Assembly: GCA_016744485.1 (NCBI GenBank)
Contig: JADGEG010000071.1
Coordinates: 1 to 9,318, forward strand
Direction: 5' to 3'
Length of the DNA: 9,318 bases
DNA from: Arcobacter sp.
Lineage (GTDB): Bacteria; Campylobacterota; Campylobacteria; Campylobacterales; Arcobacteraceae
Below are positions 6,272-9,318 of this stretch, in pieces. The translations under genes were made by a program, and so were the position numbers. How positions within the stretch are numbered: position 1 is the stretch's first letter; every line of letters starts with the position of its first letter. Below the pieces are notes generated by a model. It saw only the letters and a list, made by a program, of their open reading frames with translations, made no database searches and had not been told where the DNA came from.

Positions 6272-7486
6272 TTATTTTTTTAAAATACTAAGAGCTTTTT
6301 TGAGTGCTTTAATTAACTTATCAATATCATTTTTATCATTATAAAAAGCTAGAGATACTCTAATAGTGCCTTTGATATTAAGATGCTTCATAATAGGTTG
6401 TGCACAGTGATGTCCTACTCTTAGTGCAATATTCATTTTATCAAGTAAAATCGCAATATCATCATGAAATATATTTTTAAAATTAAAACTTCTACTTCCA
6501 ATGGCTTTATTTATATCGTTATAAAAAATAATATCGTCTAATTTTCTTAATTCTTCATCTAAATATATGTATAAATCATTTTCAATTGTTTCAATTTTCT
6601 CATATCCAATACTTAAAATATATTCCAAGGCTTTTGAAAAACCAATAACACCTACTATATTTTGTGTTCCTGCTTCAAATTTATAAGGAGAGTTTAGTAA
6701 AGTTGAGCTATTATAATCAACTTCATGAATAGTAGCACCTCCTGTTTGATAAGCTTGTACATTTTTTAGATGTTCTTTTTTTATATAAATTGCACCAAGT
6801 CCAGTTGGTGCAAATGTTTTATGTCCAGACATTACAAAGAAATCCACTTCAAGTTCTTGCATATCAACTTTAAAGTGGGCTAAACTTTGTGCTGCATCTA
6901 TCATAACAACAGCTTTGTATTTATGTGCTAAATGGATAATGCTTTTTATATCATGTATTTTTCCAAAAGCATTTGAAATATGAGTTATACTTACAAAAGA
7001 TTTAGGATTTTGTTTTAAAAGTTCTTCAAAGTGTTGCATATTAAAATTTAAATTATCATCACATGATACAACTTCTAAACCCCTATTTAATTCTCTTCCT
7101 TGCATATGCCATGGAACTATATTTGAATGATGTTCTAAAGAAGATATAATCACCGTTTTAAACTCTTTTGCATAAGAACTTGCTATAAAATTAATACTTT
7201 CAGTTACACCTTTTGTAAATATAATTTCTTCAATACATCTAGCATTGATAAAGTTTTTTAAAATTTTACGTGTATTTTCATAGTTTTTTGTAGCTTTATT
7301 AGCATGACTAAAACTACTTCTATGTATATTTGCACAATATTTTTCATAATATTCTACTTGAGAGTCAATTACACATTTTGGTTTTTGAGTACTTGCTGCA
7401 TTGTCTAAATAAATAGTATTAGAATTTTGAAAATAGGGAAAATCTTTTTTAAACATATTTATGTCTTTTTTATAAGTTTTTTTCAT
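6272..7486 (-). CDS. sufS: Cysteine desulfurase SufS (group II)
   Basis: SufS is a PLP enzyme that removes sulfur from cysteine, leaving alanine and an enzyme-bound persulfide for SufE. The 404-residue protein has the expected active-site residues: H120 in LEHHSN, D197 and Q200 in IDAAQ, the PLP lysine K223 in SGHKTFAPTGLG, and the catalytic cysteine C361 in RVGHHCAQPIM. These line up almost one for one with H123, D200, K226 and C364 of E. coli SufS. The short RxGHHCAQP loop marks group II (SufS/CsdA) rather than IscS/NifS. Translation may begin at the ATG at 7486 or at codon 11 (7456). The latter gives MFKKDFPYF, closer to the usual family start, while the extra ten residues are lysine-rich and not typical. 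It lies 65 bases downstream of dbpA and 3 bases upstream of sufE. Confidence 0.95.
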   Translation of the reverse strand: MKKTYKKDINMFKKDFPYFQNSNTIYLDNAASTQKPKCVIDSQVEYYEKYCANIHRSSFSHANKATKNYENTRKILKNFINARCIEEIIFTKGVTESINFIASSYAKEFKTVIISSLEHHSNIVPWHMQGRELNRGLEVVSCDDNLNFNMQHFEELLKQNPKSFVSITHISNAFGKIHDIKSIIHLAHKYKAVVMIDAAQSLAHFKVDMQELEVDFFVMSGHKTFAPTGLGAIYIKKEHLKNVQAYQTGGATIHEVDYNSSTLLNSPYKFEAGTQNIVGVIGFSKALEYILSIGYEKIETIENDLYIYLDEELRKLDDIIFYNDINKAIGSRSFNFKNIFHDDIAILLDKMNIALRVGHHCAQPIMKHLNIKGTIRVSLAFYNDKNDIDKLIKALKKALSILKK

Positions 7487-7493
7487 TTTTTAT

Positions 7494-7499
7494 ATTATC
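7494..7499 (-). promoter_or_regulatory. Candidate -10 box for sufS-sufE
   Basis: On the minus strand the gap between dbpA and sufS reads ATTATGATAATATA just before the sufS ATG. GATAAT (7499-7494), or the overlapping TATGAT (7502-7497), could act as a -10 box. Starts would then lie within a few bases of the ATG at 7486, giving a leaderless or very short-leader mRNA if that ATG is used, or a leader of about 30 bases if codon 11 is used. There is no -35 box, and the surroundings are A/T runs, so this is tentative. Confidence 0.3.
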
Positions 7500-7551
7500 A
7501 TAATTTTTTCTTATAATTTAGATCTTAAATGTATCTTCTTTTTTTATATAC

Positions 7552-8919
7552 TTATTTTTTATGAATTCTAAAGTATTTACCTTTTATTTTTGTATTAGAT
7601 AATCCATCATATGCCTTATTTAAAACAGCTGTTTTAATGGCTACATAAGAGCAAAAAGGAAAACTATCAATTTTCCCTATATCTTCTTTTACAAGACCAA
7701 CACCTATAATTAATGCTCCTAAGATATCACCAGCTCTAAGTTTTTGTTTTTTACCACCGTTTATATATAGTGTACGGTAATCTGAATCAATAGTATATGA
7801 AAGATTATCACTTAGATTTGAAACTTCTTCAAAACTTATATCAGCAAAACAACTTTTAATATCTTCTAGTTTTTCTTCATCTTCATCTTGATATAAGCTA
7901 ATAGCCATACCAGTATTCCCAGCTCGTGCTGTTCGTCCTATTCTATGTGTATGAATATTTATATCATGTGCTAAATCATAATTTATTACTAAATCTATAT
8001 TATCAATATGCAAACCTCTTGAGGCTAAATCTGTAGCTATTAATATAGGGTAAGATTTATTAGAAAACAATACCATGATTTCATCTCGGTCTTTTTGTTC
8101 TAAATTAGAATTTAAGCTTAGAACATCTAAACCTAAATCATCTAATTCATCTGCTAATTGCTCACATGTTATTTTCATATTACAAAAAATCAAAATTGAT
8201 TTTGCTTTATTTGTTGAGATTAGGGCAGGGATTAAAGAGCTTTTATTTTGATTTGATATTTTATAAAATGTTTGATTAATAATAGTACGTTCATGAAGTA
8301 CTTCACTTTTTATTAGTATAGGACTTTGCATAAAATTATTTGCAAGTTTTTTTATATTGTCATCATAAGTTGCAGATAATAAAAGTGTTTGTCTTTTACT
8401 TGGTAAAGATTGGATTATATCGTTAATGTCTTCATAAAAACCCATATCTAGCATTCTGTCTGCTTCATCTAATACTAAAGTATTTAAGTGTTTTAAATTT
8501 ATATTATCTTCTCTTATATGTTTTAAGATTCTTCCAGGCGTGGCTATAATTATATGTGCTTCATGTTGTAGTGAGATAACTTGAGGTTTAAAAGCTACTC
8601 CACCACATAAGGTTAAAACTTTTACATTATGAATATGTCTACTTAATTGTCTCATTTCTTGGGCGATTTGATTTGCTAATTCTCTTGTAGGTGCTAAAAC
8701 AAGTATTTGAATTCTAAATTTTTTAACTTCTAGTTTTTCTATTATAGGTATACAAAAAGCGGCAGTTTTTCCTGAGCCTGTTTTAGCTTGTGCTATTATA
8801 TTCTTAGCTTCTAAAGCCAAAGGTATCATTTGTTCTTGTATTTGTGTTAGTTTTGTATATGTTAAAGATTTTATATTTTTTATAAATTCTTTTGATATAG
8901 CGAGTTCATCAAATAACAT
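7552..8919 (-). CDS. dbpA: ATP-dependent RNA helicase DbpA (DEAD-box)
   Basis: DbpA is an RNA helicase that is activated by helix 92 of 23S rRNA and works in late 50S subunit assembly. The 455 residues match E. coli DbpA (457). Motifs in order are the Q motif (TQIQ, Q28), Walker A AKTGSGKT (45-52), PTREL (77-81), TPGR (127-130), DEAD (151-154), SAT (182-184), ATDLASRGLHI (295-305) and HRIGRTARAG (325-334). The C-terminal domain from about 384 (LYINGGKKQKLRAGDILGAL ... DIGKID ... SYVAI ... KIKGKYFRI) is the DbpA RNA-binding domain, an RRM-like fold that gives specificity; this sets it apart from RhlE, SrmB and DeaD. The ATG at 8919 has a good Shine-Dalgarno overlapping the stop of the upstream hsdS-like gene, so it is likely translated from a shared mRNA. 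Confidence 0.95.
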   Translation of the reverse strand: MLFDELAISKEFIKNIKSLTYTKLTQIQEQMIPLALEAKNIIAQAKTGSGKTAAFCIPIIEKLEVKKFRIQILVLAPTRELANQIAQEMRQLSRHIHNVKVLTLCGGVAFKPQVISLQHEAHIIIATPGRILKHIREDNINLKHLNTLVLDEADRMLDMGFYEDINDIIQSLPSKRQTLLLSATYDDNIKKLANNFMQSPILIKSEVLHERTIINQTFYKISNQNKSSLIPALISTNKAKSILIFCNMKITCEQLADELDDLGLDVLSLNSNLEQKDRDEIMVLFSNKSYPILIATDLASRGLHIDNIDLVINYDLAHDINIHTHRIGRTARAGNTGMAISLYQDEDEEKLEDIKSCFADISFEEVSNLSDNLSYTIDSDYRTLYINGGKKQKLRAGDILGALIIGVGLVKEDIGKIDSFPFCSYVAIKTAVLNKAYDGLSNTKIKGKYFRIHKK

Positions 8920-8926
8920 ATTTATA

Positions 8927-8932
8927 TCCTTT
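8927..8932 (-). promoter_or_regulatory. Shine-Dalgarno site for dbpA overlapping the hsdS stop
   Basis: AAAGGA (8932-8927 on the minus strand) shares its first bases with the TAA stop of the hsdS-like gene (8933-8931) and lies 7 bases from the dbpA ATG. It supports the dbpA start and suggests that translation of dbpA follows that of the upstream gene. Confidence 0.75.
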
Positions 8933-9318
8933 ATTCTTCATTTTTAAATATATTTTGTTCAAACTCTTTTAGTGCTAGGGTTTTATTTAATATAGATTTA
9001 TTTATTAAGTCTTTTGCTTCATCTTTTAATATTTGAATATGATTTGCAATTTTATTTTGGATTATTAGGGGTGGTAAAATAAATTTAATGTTTTTAAAAT
9101 TATTTACACCTAATTCAGTTTGTTTTGTTGCTACAGCTGATTTAATATTATTAATTTGTAATTGACCATAGTAACTATTAATATAATATGTTAAAAATAA
9201 AGCATTTATTTTGATTTTATTTACCCTAAGTAATAAAATATGACTATCATACAATAAATTTTTAAATTCTTTTGTTATATAAGTTGCCCTGCCTATAGTG
9301 CCATCACCTGTAGAATTT
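8931..9318 (-). CDS. Type I restriction specificity subunit (HsdS-like), C-terminal part
   Basis: The frame is open from the right edge of the window to the TAA at 8933-8931, giving 128 residues; the start is outside the window. The visible part begins with NSTGDGTIGRATYI, the conserved loop of HsdS target-recognition domains, and continues with YDSHILLLRVN, a YYINSYYGQ segment, TQLG-like KQTELGVNNFKNIKFILPPLIIQNKIA, and a charged terminal helix ending ALKEFEQNIF. This is the second half of a target-recognition domain followed by the conserved spacer helix of HsdS. HsdS recognises the DNA target in type I restriction-modification and holds HsdM and HsdR. The possible TTG start at 9254 would cut the recognition domain and is not credible. 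A specificity domain fused to a methylase (type IIG or similar) cannot be excluded without the upstream sequence. It is followed 11 bases later by dbpA. Confidence 0.82.
   Translation of the reverse strand, partial: NSTGDGTIGRATYITKEFKNLLYDSHILLLRVNKIKINALFLTYYINSYYGQLQINNIKSAVATKQTELGVNNFKNIKFILPPLIIQNKIANHIQILKDEAKDLINKSILNKTLALKEFEQNIFKNEE

Noticed and set aside
7487..7551. Terminator after dbpA or an Fe-S-responsive operator before sufS
   Set aside because: The gap holds A/T runs and a possible -10 box but no stable stem and no recognisable regulator palindrome; the GATC-centred AGATCT is only six bases and is not evidence of a site.
8931..9254. An independent 107-residue protein starting at the TTG at 9254
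   Set aside because: The same frame stays open to the window edge and the residues before the TTG (GDGTIGRATYI) belong to the same recognition domain, so this is an internal codon of a longer gene.
1..9318. CRISPR array, insertion sequence, tRNA or rRNA genes, or a dedicated novel defence cassette
   Set aside because: No spaced direct repeats, transposase motifs, terminal inverted repeats or RNA gene signatures were seen; apart from the hsdS end the genes are recognisable core functions.

Overview
The window is a very AT-rich stretch of bacterial chromosome. Protein content and style point to the Campylobacterota, most likely an Arcobacter-type genome (Arcobacteraceae): a DnaG primase and a short MurC of epsilonproteobacterial type, a TrkA-like 'COG3400' protein, a DbpA helicase and a SufS/SufE pair, together with T/A-rich upstream regions that have -10 boxes but no recognisable -35. 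The assignment is by recognition of protein style, not by a database search.

Layout. Positions 1-5759 are a tightly packed plus-strand block: the 3' end of a ComF-like phosphoribosyltransferase gene, dnaG, a COG3400/TrkA-like gene, a dapC-type aminotransferase and murC (dapC and murC overlap by 4 bases). Positions 5745-9318 run on the minus strand. In transcription order (right to left) they are: the 3' end of a type I restriction specificity subunit (hsdS), dbpA, sufS, sufE, and a possible 29-codon small gene whose ATG overlaps the sufE stop. The two blocks converge at about 5745-5760, where the possible small gene and murC overlap tail to tail. No gene-free stretch longer than about 70 bases is present. 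I saw no tRNA, rRNA, CRISPR array or insertion sequence.

How the genes relate. DapC (a lysine/meso-diaminopimelate pathway transaminase) and MurC (first amino acid addition to UDP-MurNAc) both feed peptidoglycan precursor synthesis and are translationally coupled. DnaG starts replication primers. SufS and SufE form a two-component sulfur-mobilising pair for Fe-S cluster assembly, with no scaffold genes (sufBCD) in view. DbpA is a 23S rRNA-directed helicase for 50S assembly. The right edge enters a restriction-modification locus, the only clearly accessory part of the window.

Most of this window is ordinary core genome. The points most worth a second look are the ATGA-coupled small ORF behind sufE, the matching GATATAATC boxes placed so close to the dnaG and COG3400 start codons that leaderless transcripts are predicted, and the COG3400 protein, whose nucleotide-binding glycine motif is degenerate and whose C-terminal half I cannot assign.
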